Shown piece after piece: positions 1 through 5,957 of a DNA stretch of 6,662 nucleotides. Below the pieces are notes generated by a model that had not been told where the DNA came from, made no database searches, and worked only from the letters and a program-made list of their open reading frames with translations. Numbering within the stretch: position 1 is the stretch's first letter; each line of letters opens with the position of its first letter. The DNA is from Bacillota bacterium (GTDB taxonomy: Bacteria; Bacillota; Clostridia; Peptostreptococcales; Anaerovoracaceae), in the NCBI GenBank assembly GCA_016302925.1, contig JAEDMR010000109.1, forward strand, positions 1-6,662, written 5' to 3'. Both the position numbers and the translations under genes were made by a program.

Positions 1-2
1 CG

Positions 3-500
3 CTGCTGGGAAGGACCGTCCGCCTGCTGAAGGAAGGCGATCCGGACGGTCAGGTCATCATTACCTCCCATGACAGCAGGTATGAACTTCCGGGTGCACA
101 GCGGTATGAGCCGAAGAATAATCATCTGGAAATCGACCGATTCACGGAAGAACTGATTGAAGATCAGATCTGCTTTCTGTACGGAGATACCTTTTATTCC
201 GAATCTGCCATGGAACAGATCCTTTCGGCAAAAGCAGAGGACATTCTGTTTTTCGGGAATGCCAGATCCATCGTTGCCATTAAAATTGCGGACGGCAATC
301 TTTTCCGCAGTCATGTGGACCGGGTGCGGCAGCTTTATCTGGAAGGAAAAATAGAAAAGTGCATCGGATGGCAGGTATATCAGTCCTTTACGGGGCTGCC
401 CTTCGGGGAAAAGCAGATTGGAAAAAAATTCATGATACTGGAAGACAGCACGGCGGATTTCAATTCACCGGAAGATTACAACAGGAGGACAGGGAAGTAA
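3..500 (+). CDS. Probable sugar/polyol nucleotidyltransferase, C-terminal part (5' end outside the window)
   Basis: The frame is open from the first bases of the window to a TAA at 498-500, giving 165 residues with no start, so the gene begins upstream. The fragment opens with LLGRTVRLLKEG, which resembles the segment after the nucleotide-binding loop in NTP-transferase (GT-A-like) enzymes. It continues with IITSHDSRYE, then FLYGD at residues 58-62, the position where this fold usually carries its metal-binding Asp, and ends near residue 150 with ADFNSPEDYN, like the terminal N/D-x-PEDY motif of such enzymes. The family role would be making a nucleotide-activated precursor in the cytoplasm. 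The next gene starts one base after this stop, so it belongs to the same surface-polysaccharide operon. The substrate cannot be told. Because the catalytic N-terminus is not visible, the call rests on short motifs plus context; a glycosyltransferase-like fold is the main alternative. Confidence 0.6.
   Translation: MLGRTVRLLKEGDPDGQVIITSHDSRYELPGAQRYEPKNNHLEIDRFTEELIEDQICFLYGDTFYSESAMEQILSAKAEDILFFGNARSIVAIKIADGNLFRSHVDRVRQLYLEGKIEKCIGWQVYQSFTGLPFGEKQIGKKFMILEDSTADFNSPEDYNRRTGK
483..488 (+). promoter_or_regulatory. Ribosome binding site for the ATP-grasp gene
   Basis: A perfect AGGAGG lies inside the last codons of the upstream gene, 13 bases before the ATG at 502. The spacing is longer than the usual 5-10, but no better site or alternative start is nearby. 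The upstream stop and this start are one base apart, which favours translational coupling. Confidence 0.65.
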
Positions 501-501
501 A

Positions 502-2781
502 ATGGGACTGAAAAAATTCGTGGTAAATGCTCTGGCACTGGGTCCGACTTCAAGAGGTTTCACCGGTGGTGAAGCCAGGCGCTGGGTCAGAGAAGTTTAC
601 CGGCATTATACAAGAGATTATGGATACAGCCTGAAGGAAACAAGATGGGCCATCCGGCATGGATTCCTGCCGGAGCAGGTAGATAAACTGGGAATTACTG
701 CAGAAAATGTGGAGGATCATATCTCTGCGAAGGACTATGCTTATCTGAGACCGCTGAACGGAACCTACAGCAAATGGATTACGGATAAGGTTACGGTTTT
801 TAACATTTTCAAGCCGTTTCGATCCTGTATGCCCGCGATGTATTATCAGATCAGCAAACGATATGACGAGACACAGATCATTCCGCTGTGCGATGATCAG
901 GCAGGCGACACCTTTGAGGATGTCCTGGCACTGATCCGGGAAAAGGGGGAAGTGACTGCATCTCCTGCCAACGGGATCTCCGCCAGCACGATTGCCTTCC
1001 GGGAAAACAGCTTCTATTTCGATGACGAAAAGATGTCGGAAAAAGTGCTGATCTCCAGACTGAGCGAATATCGTTCCACTATTGTTATCAAGGAAAAAAT
1101 CCGCACCGGAGCCAATGTGGATCACGGTGTTCTGAATCTGATTGTAATAAACGAGGAAGGCGACAATCCGGTGATCGGCGACGGATACTTCCTGTACGAT
1201 GAATATGAACTGAAGCCGCTGAAGTCTCTGGCGCAGGCTATGGCTGACAGCCTGGAAGAAGAGGATGCGGATGAAAATGAAACGGAAAAAGAGCGGGAAC
1301 GCCGCTCCAAAACCGTGGATGTGAAAAACGGAACCTGCGAAGGAATCGCGATTCCGTACTGGGATGAAATTGAAAAAACACTGCATGATATATGCCTTTT
1401 CGTACCGCAGCTGGAGTTTTTCGGTGCGCAGATTGTGATCAACGAGGACGGATTTAAAATCATGCGCATGATCAATCATCCGAAGTATCCGACCCTCCAG
1501 CCGTTCAGCAAGGAGACATCCCGCTATCTGAAAAATAAGGTGATTCAGAAAAAGGAAGCTTACGCAAAGGGTGGAACCAGAGTCCAGAGAGGATGGAAGA
1601 AGATCAAGCTGAAAGTGCGTCACCGTTTTGCCAGAACATTTTACCCGAAGGGTCTGGTTCCGTATCTGTCTGTGAAGTGGATCGGTCAGGTATGGCAGGA
1701 TTTCCGCACCAATAAGGAAGCCACCTTCAAGGAGAAAATGTGGGCGTATCGTCACGGGTTCCTCTCCTATCGGCTTGCGCAGTACGGAATCACGGAAGAA
1801 AACTACAGCGAGTATATCTCGGATTTTGAATATAAATGGCTGCGTCATATCAATCCGAAGTACCGGAAGTGGATGGAAGACAAGATTACGGTGAAATATA
1901 TCTGCTCTGACTACAATCAGTGTTTCCCGGAATACTACTACCATATCATCTGCAAAAACGGGAACAATAAAGTGATTTCCATGATGGACCTGCCGGAAGG
2001 CTACACCAATAACTTTGATGAGATTTTCCGCCTGGTGGAAGAAAAAGGAGTGCTGGCACTGAAGCCGGACGAAGGTTCCCATGGAGACGGCTTCTATAAA
2101 TTTACCTGCGAAGACGGGAAGTATCAGCTGAATTATCAGGATGTGACCCGGCAGCAGGTACTGGATATTCTGGAGGATATCAACAACCAGTATCTGGTTA
2201 CAGAATACATCAACATGCATCCGGTACTGAAGCGTGTCTATGACGGGTCGGTCAACACGGTACGCATGCTGGTCTTCAAAAAGGACGGCAAGACGCCGCA
2301 GGTGGGCAATGCTTATGTCCGCTTCGGATCGAAAAAGACCGGTGCCGTGGATAACGTAGGTGCAGGCGGCATGACAGCCCATATCGATGTGGAGACAGGC
2401 CGTTTCTATGATGCAAAGATCGTCATGGACGGTTCCATCGAGGACTGCCCGATCCACCCGGATACCGGCGTGCCGATTGAGGGATACCTGCCGAATTGGG
2501 AGCAGGTGAAAGCACAGGTTCTGGAGGTGGCTGCCAGCATCAAACAACTGGAATTCTTCGGGTTTGACCTGGCAATTACGGAGGACGGCATCAAATTCCC
2601 GGAAATCAACCGGTTCCCGGATTATCCTGCCGTAGAAAAGTATACGGAAAAGACCAGAGATTATCTGCTGTACAAGCTGGAGGGGAAAAAGCGGCTCTAC
2701 GGTTATGATGTGACACCGAATACAACCCTGGTACATCTTCCGGATCGGCCGCCGAGAAAGTCAGCCGCAGAGAAAGACTGA
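502..2781 (+). CDS. Tandem (pseudo + active) ATP-grasp protein, sugar-transfer-associated type
   Basis: This 759-residue protein has two homologous halves. The C-terminal half (about 390-730) looks like an intact ATP-grasp of the sugar-transfer-associated group: LALKPDEGSHGDG with Lys521 and a Gly-rich loop, VTEYI with Glu568, NTVRM with Arg588, DNVGAGG (617-623), LEFFGFDLAI with Asp689, and PEIN with Glu701 and Asn703. The N-terminal half (about 25-350) aligns with it: WAIRHGF (49-55) matches WAYRHGF (414-420), and QLEFFG (303-308) matches QLEFFG (682-687). In that half the corresponding catalytic residues are Ser154, Asn212, Gln310, Arg322 and Ile324, so it should not bind ATP normally. A charged insert (about 246-275) replaces the DNVGAGG region, and a basic linker (350-380) joins the halves. 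There is no signal peptide, so the protein is cytoplasmic. ATP-grasp ligases join a carboxylate to an amine or similar nucleophile. Context suggests modification of a surface polysaccharide or its precursor; the substrates are unknown. Confidence 0.85.
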   Translation: MGLKKFVVNALALGPTSRGFTGGEARRWVREVYRHYTRDYGYSLKETRWAIRHGFLPEQVDKLGITAENVEDHISAKDYAYLRPLNGTYSKWITDKVTVFNIFKPFRSCMPAMYYQISKRYDETQIIPLCDDQAGDTFEDVLALIREKGEVTASPANGISASTIAFRENSFYFDDEKMSEKVLISRLSEYRSTIVIKEKIRTGANVDHGVLNLIVINEEGDNPVIGDGYFLYDEYELKPLKSLAQAMADSLEEEDADENETEKERERRSKTVDVKNGTCEGIAIPYWDEIEKTLHDICLFVPQLEFFGAQIVINEDGFKIMRMINHPKYPTLQPFSKETSRYLKNKVIQKKEAYAKGGTRVQRGWKKIKLKVRHRFARTFYPKGLVPYLSVKWIGQVWQDFRTNKEATFKEKMWAYRHGFLSYRLAQYGITEENYSEYISDFEYKWLRHINPKYRKWMEDKITVKYICSDYNQCFPEYYYHIICKNGNNKVISMMDLPEGYTNNFDEIFRLVEEKGVLALKPDEGSHGDGFYKFTCEDGKYQLNYQDVTRQQVLDILEDINNQYLVTEYINMHPVLKRVYDGSVNTVRMLVFKKDGKTPQVGNAYVRFGSKKTGAVDNVGAGGMTAHIDVETGRFYDAKIVMDGSIEDCPIHPDTGVPIEGYLPNWEQVKAQVLEVAASIKQLEFFGFDLAITEDGIKFPEINRFPDYPAVEKYTEKTRDYLLYKLEGKKRLYGYDVTPNTTLVHLPDRPPRKSAAEKD

Positions 2782-2795
2782 GAGGATATATTTTG
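2780..2795 (+). promoter_or_regulatory. Ribosome binding site and TTG start of the exporter permease
   Basis: GAGAGG at 2780-2785 overlaps the TGA of the ATP-grasp gene and lies 7 bases before TTG at 2793-2795. The first in-frame ATG is 25 codons further in, and would remove the amphipathic N-terminal segment (HIEYRRQLVQLAKADMKKAY) that this permease family normally has. The TTG is therefore preferred. Confidence 0.75.
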
Positions 2796-3596
2796 AGAAC
2801 ACTGAAAGAGATTATTAAAGATCATATTGAATACAGAAGGCAGCTTGTCCAGCTGGCGAAGGCTGATATGAAAAAGGCCTACGGCGGCGTGCTGGGCATG
2901 GGCTGGGCGATTATCCGTCCTGCAATCCTGATTTTCGTATTCTGGTTCGCCTTTTCCGTAGGCCTTCGGAAAGGCGGCGATGTGGAGGGATATCCATTTT
3001 TCCTGTGGCTGATTGCAGGCATGATTCCATGGTTTTACATGCGGGACATGATTACCGGCGGCGCAGGGTCGATCCGCAGATATAAGTATCTGGTAACGAA
3101 GATCAAGTTCCCGGTGTCCACGATCCCGACCTTTGTCAGCATGGGAAGCCTTGCAACCCATGCAGGGCTGGTGGTGCTGATGATCGGCATCTTCCTGCTG
3201 TTCGGATACCGGCCGACGATTTACTATCTGCAGATCCCGCTGTATATGATCCTGATGTTTCTGTTCTTTACAGCATGGGGACTGTTTTCCGGCGTGCTTT
3301 CCTCCATCAGCCGGGACTTTTTAAACCTGGTAAAGTCCCTGACTCAGGCGCTTTTCTGGATGTCCGGCATTCTGTATGATGCCAACGGCATCGGTCAGCA
3401 GTGGATTCGGAACATTTTGCTGTTCAATCCGGTGACCATCGTGGTCAACGGGTACCGGAATGCGCTGATTTATCAGAAATGGTTCTGGGAAGACTGGCAG
3501 CAGCTGGTGAATTTCGCCATCGTATATGCAGTCATGCTGCTTCTGGCAGTCTGGGTTTACCGTAAGCTGAAAAAAGATATTCCGGATGTACTGTAG
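2793..3596 (+). CDS. ABC-2 type polysaccharide export permease (TagG/Wzm/KpsM-like)
   Basis: This 267-residue protein is the membrane subunit of an ABC exporter that would move a lipid-linked glycan or teichoic-acid-like polymer out of the cell. It has an amphipathic N-terminus (1-30), then the family-typical GWAIIRPAILIFVFWFAFSVGLR (37-59, split by a Pro) as the first membrane helix. Further hydrophobic stretches lie near 66-83, 115-138, 145-170, 177-195 and 238-257. The NPVTIVVNGYRNALIY segment (212-227) is a hallmark of the ABC2_membrane polysaccharide exporters. The length is normal for TagG/KpsM. It starts at TTG 11 bases after the ATP-grasp gene and is followed 16 bases later by its ATPase, the usual pairing. 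The family is secure; the polymer is not identifiable from the permease. Confidence 0.93.
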   Translation: MRTLKEIIKDHIEYRRQLVQLAKADMKKAYGGVLGMGWAIIRPAILIFVFWFAFSVGLRKGGDVEGYPFFLWLIAGMIPWFYMRDMITGGAGSIRRYKYLVTKIKFPVSTIPTFVSMGSLATHAGLVVLMIGIFLLFGYRPTIYYLQIPLYMILMFLFFTAWGLFSGVLSSISRDFLNLVKSLTQALFWMSGILYDANGIGQQWIRNILLFNPVTIVVNGYRNALIYQKWFWEDWQQLVNFAIVYAVMLLLAVWVYRKLKKDIPDVL

Positions 3597-3600
3597 AGGC

Positions 3601-3606
3601 CGGAGG
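3601..3606 (+). promoter_or_regulatory. Ribosome binding site fixing the ATPase start at 3613
   Basis: CGGAGG lies 6 bases before ATG at 3613. An in-frame ATG at 3586 would add nine residues (MYCRGRRYV), but it sits inside the permease coding region without a ribosome binding site of its own and adds nothing family-like. A closer ATG at 3608 is out of frame. Translation most likely starts at 3613. Confidence 0.8.
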
Positions 3607-3612
3607 TATGTT

Positions 3613-4404
3613 ATGAGTGAAAACAATATGAATGATATCGTCATTGAATTCAAAGACGTGACCAAGACCTATAAGCTGTTCGCCAATGACCGGCAGCGGC
3701 TGAAGGCAGTCTTTTCGAAAAAAGCGAAATATAAGAAAAAGGTGGCGGTTAATCATCTGTCCTTCCAGATTCGCAGGGGGGAATCGGTGGCTTTGCTGGG
3801 AAAAAACGGCGCCGGAAAATCCACAATCCTGAAGATGATTACCGGCGTGGCCTATCCCACTTCCGGGGAGATTACCGTCAATGGCCGGGTCAGCGCCCTG
3901 CTGGAACTGACGGCGGGCTTCGATCCGGAGTTTACCGGGAGGGAAAACATATATTTCCGGGGACAGCTTCTGGGCATGAAGGACAAGGAGATTGCGGAAC
4001 TGGAACCGCAGATCGTGGAATTTGCTGACCTGAACGACTATATCGATCAGCCGGTACGGACTTATTCCAGCGGCATGAAGGCACGGCTGGGGTTTGCAAT
4101 CAATGTGAACATCAAGCCGGAAATTCTCATTGTGGATGAGGCTCTCAGCGTCGGAGACAACGAGTTTAAAAAGAAATGCACCGAGAAGATCAATGAGATC
4201 GTAAATGAAAAGGATGTAACGTTCCTCTTCGTGACCCATTCCACCGGTGTGGCCAGATCCTTCTGCAAGCGGGGCATGGTCATGCGGCAGGGAAAGCTGT
4301 TGTTTGACAGCAGCATGGATGAAGCAATCGATTATTATAATGAGATGCTGGAGAAGGATGCAGCCGGCAAAAAGGGAAAGGGAAAAGGGATATTTGAACA
4401 ATGA
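3613..4404 (+). CDS. ABC exporter ATPase for surface polysaccharide (TagH/KpsT/Wzt N-domain type)
   Basis: This 263-residue nucleotide-binding subunit would energise the permease just upstream. Counted from the 3613 start, it shows Walker A GKNGAGKST (63-71), the signature loop YSSGMKARLGFA (151-162), Walker B ILIVDEALSVGD (171-182) and the switch His in FVTHS (His209). The segment ALLELTAGFDPEFTGREN, with Glu where many ABC proteins have the Q-loop Gln, is typical of the polysaccharide/teichoic-acid export branch. There is no extra C-terminal carbohydrate-binding domain of the long Wzt type, so the exporter should not need terminal-cap recognition by this subunit. The protein ends in a Lys/Gly-rich tail (AGKKGKGKGIFEQ) whose codons also provide the purine-rich site for the next gene. 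Its TGA overlaps the next start in ATGA, suggesting coupled translation. Confidence 0.94.
   Translation: MSENNMNDIVIEFKDVTKTYKLFANDRQRLKAVFSKKAKYKKKVAVNHLSFQIRRGESVALLGKNGAGKSTILKMITGVAYPTSGEITVNGRVSALLELTAGFDPEFTGRENIYFRGQLLGMKDKEIAELEPQIVEFADLNDYIDQPVRTYSSGMKARLGFAINVNIKPEILIVDEALSVGDNEFKKKCTEKINEIVNEKDVTFLFVTHSTGVARSFCKRGMVMRQGKLLFDSSMDEAIDYYNEMLEKDAAGKKGKGKGIFEQ
4385..4404 (+). promoter_or_regulatory. Translational coupling site: ribosome binding site and ATGA overlap for the LCP gene
   Basis: AAAAGGGA at 4383-4390 lies 10 bases before the ATG at 4401. The A of that ATG begins the ATGA in which the ATPase gene stops (TGA 4402-4404). This 4-base overlap is a classic arrangement for ribosome re-initiation and would tie the amount of LCP protein to that of the exporter ATPase. 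Confidence 0.65.
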
Positions 4405-5825
4405 GCAGAAAGGAAAAGAAGGAGCGCAAAAGCCCGGTAGACTGGTTTAAGGGTCTGGCTACCTGGAAAAAGATCACCCTGTTGGTTGCCGTTATCGTCG
4501 TTCTTGCCATTCTGATTCTGGGCGTCATGGTCTACGGATATATGAATGATGCGGTAGAACAGATGCATGAAGCGACGCCGGAGAATTATGATTTGTCTCT
4601 TACCGATGTGGACGGATATATCAATATTCTGCTTCTGGGTGTGGACAGCCGGGATATGAAAAATATCAAGGGGACCCGAAGTGATGCCATTATGATCGTC
4701 AGCATCAACAAGGAAACAAACGATGTGAAGGTTATTTCGGTTTACCGGGATACGTACCTGAAGATGGGAGATACCTCGACATTTGATAAGATTACCCATG
4801 CCTGCGCTTATGACGGACCGGAACTGACTATGAAATCGCTGAATCAGGCAATGGATCTGAACATCAGCAATTATGTGGTGGTCAATTTCAAGGCAGTGGC
4901 AGATCTGGTGGATGCGGTGGGCGGCATTACCGTGGATGTACAGGATTTTGAAATTCAGCAGCTGAATAAATACACGATTCAGACTGCCAATAATATCGGA
5001 AGAGAAAACTATAAGCTGGTGGAAGCTGCCGGAACCCAGACACTGGAAGGGGTACAGGCTGTATCCTACGGGCGGATCCGTAAGGGCGTCGGGGATGATT
5101 TCAAGCGGACGGAGAGAATGCGGACTGTGCTGACACTGGTATTCAATAAGATGAAGACCATGTCCTTCGGAGAGATCAAGGGTCTCATCGACATGATGAT
5201 CCCGCAGGTACAGACCAATCTGGATATGAACAATATCCTTGCGCTGGGATTCCGTCTTCCGAGCTTTAATATCACAGGCAGCGTGGGCTGGCCATACAAT
5301 GTGACCAGCGGATTTATCAATAAGGTTTCATACGTTCTGCCGGTGGATCTGGCGGCAAATGCGACGAAGCTCCATCAGGAAGTCTTCCTGCAGGAGGATT
5401 ATGCGCCGTCTGCGACGGTGACAGCCATCAGCAATGAGCTGGCAGCAAGGATCCAGGGCGCCCGCGATAATAATGAGATCAAGGGTGAGAAGGATGTCGA
5501 AATAGATGAAAGCAAGGATCCGACCCAGATTCCGGATGATCCGGATCAGACGGACGGTGAGACCACAGATCCGGGAACAACAGATCCGGCAGATCCGAAC
5601 CAGCCGGTGGATCCGAACCAGCCGACAGATCCGAACCAGCCGGTGGATCCAAACCAGCCGGTGGATCCAAACCAGCCGACGGATCCGGGCCAGCCGGTGG
5701 ATCCAAACCAGCCGACGGATCCAAACCAGCCGACGGATCCGGGCCAGACGACCGATCCAAATCAGCCGTCCGATCCGGGCACGGCGTATGACGATCCGGA
5801 AGTGGTGACCACACAAGGCACCTGA
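4401..5825 (+). CDS. LytR-CpsA-Psr (LCP) family wall-polymer ligase with a Pro-rich repeat tail
   Basis: This 474-residue membrane-anchored enzyme has a basic cytoplasmic N-terminus (1-24), one membrane helix (about 25-46), an extracellular LCP domain (about 72-250) and a C-terminal region to about 345. Family residues visible are ILLLGVDSR (Asp82, Arg84), GTRSDAIMI (Arg93, Asp95), ISVYRDTY (Arg116, Asp117) and YGRIRKGVGDDFKRTERMR (Arg225, Arg227, Asp232/233, Arg236, Arg239), the charged set that binds the pyrophosphate of a polyprenyl-linked glycan. LCP enzymes transfer such glycans from the lipid carrier to peptidoglycan, matching the exporter genes directly upstream. From about residue 365 the protein becomes acidic and Pro-rich, with ten six-residue DPNQP(V/T)-like units (398-457). 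No LPxTG or other sorting signal follows. The tail may be a spacer through the wall. The family assignment is secure; the acceptor and polymer are inferred from context. Confidence 0.93.
   Translation: MSRKEKKERKSPVDWFKGLATWKKITLLVAVIVVLAILILGVMVYGYMNDAVEQMHEATPENYDLSLTDVDGYINILLLGVDSRDMKNIKGTRSDAIMIVSINKETNDVKVISVYRDTYLKMGDTSTFDKITHACAYDGPELTMKSLNQAMDLNISNYVVVNFKAVADLVDAVGGITVDVQDFEIQQLNKYTIQTANNIGRENYKLVEAAGTQTLEGVQAVSYGRIRKGVGDDFKRTERMRTVLTLVFNKMKTMSFGEIKGLIDMMIPQVQTNLDMNNILALGFRLPSFNITGSVGWPYNVTSGFINKVSYVLPVDLAANATKLHQEVFLQEDYAPSATVTAISNELAARIQGARDNNEIKGEKDVEIDESKDPTQIPDDPDQTDGETTDPGTTDPADPNQPVDPNQPTDPNQPVDPNQPVDPNQPTDPGQPVDPNQPTDPNQPTDPGQTTDPNQPSDPGTAYDDPEVVTTQGT
5592..5771 (+). repeat. 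18-bp tandem repeat, ten units, coding for DPNQP(V/T)
   Basis: Ten contiguous 18-base units code for residues 398-457 of the LCP protein. The type is GATCCGAACCAGCCGGTG, with variation mainly G/A in the third codon base, Asn or Gly at position 3, and Val/Thr/Ser at position 6. An eleventh partial unit (DPG) follows. The unit length is a multiple of three, so gain or loss of units keeps the frame. The period also keeps other frames free of stops, which produces spurious open frames on both strands here. Confidence 0.95.
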
Positions 5826-5957
5826 TACGGGGCTGGAACCGGTTAAACAATTCCAGACGCGGCCCCGGCGCATGGGGACTGCCGGCCTTTCCCACAGAGC
5901 CGGGCGAAAAGATTTTGAGAAGTGAGAAAAAATAAAGAAAGCAAAGGTGAATATACA
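5826..5957 (+). other. Intergenic region with overlapping inverted repeats, no clear terminator
   Basis: CTGGAA (5833-5838) can pair with TTCCAG (5851-5856) around a 12-base loop, and the flanking GGGG (5829-5832) with CCCC (5863-5866) if six bases bulge out. CCGGC (5865-5869) can pair with GCCGG (5881-5885), or CCGGC (5882-5886) with GCCGG (5899-5903). The two options exclude each other, because both use 5882-5885. The thrS frame has a TGA at 5916-5918. No run of Ts follows any hairpin, so a standard intrinsic terminator is not supported. No convincing -35/-10 pair was found, so transcription into the synthetase gene could be read-through or could start from a weak promoter that I cannot see. 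Confidence 0.4.
5943..5950 (+). promoter_or_regulatory. Ribosome binding site for the threonyl-tRNA synthetase gene
   Basis: AAAGGTGA matches part of the anti-Shine-Dalgarno complement (AAAGGAGGTGA with two bases missing) and lies 7 bases before the ATG at 5958. It supports that start as the real one, together with the in-frame stop further upstream. Confidence 0.6.

Noticed and set aside
550..2736. A 728-codon open frame on the minus strand across the ATP-grasp gene
   Set aside because: It lies almost entirely opposite a well-supported gene with clear domains and an internal duplication. Its translation has no recognisable motif and is rich in Ile/His/Arg/Phe as expected for an antisense shadow. 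It is long only because of the codon use of the + strand gene.
502..2781. The two ATP-grasp halves as two genes joined by a sequencing error
   Set aside because: The reading frame runs without interruption through the linker (residues 350-380), and I saw no ribosome binding site and start there. The first half has diverged at all catalytic sites while keeping its scaffold, which fits an old fusion rather than an error.
3586..3612. Earlier ATG for the ABC ATPase, adding nine residues
   Set aside because: It overlaps the permease end, has no ribosome binding site of its own, and adds residues not typical of the family; CGGAGG at 3601-3606 points to 3613.
3532..4401. A 289-codon minus-strand open frame opposite the ABC ATPase
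   Set aside because: The + strand has an unambiguous ABC ATPase with all motifs. The antisense product shows no family features and no ribosome binding site was evident.
5592..5771. Possible CRISPR array
   Set aside because: The 18-base units are directly contiguous with no spacers, and they are in frame within a protein.
5865..5915. Intrinsic terminator after the LCP gene
   Set aside because: The GC-rich pairings have only five-base stems that exclude each other, with no T-run behind them; GATTTTGAG at 5911-5919 is too weak and too far from the stem.
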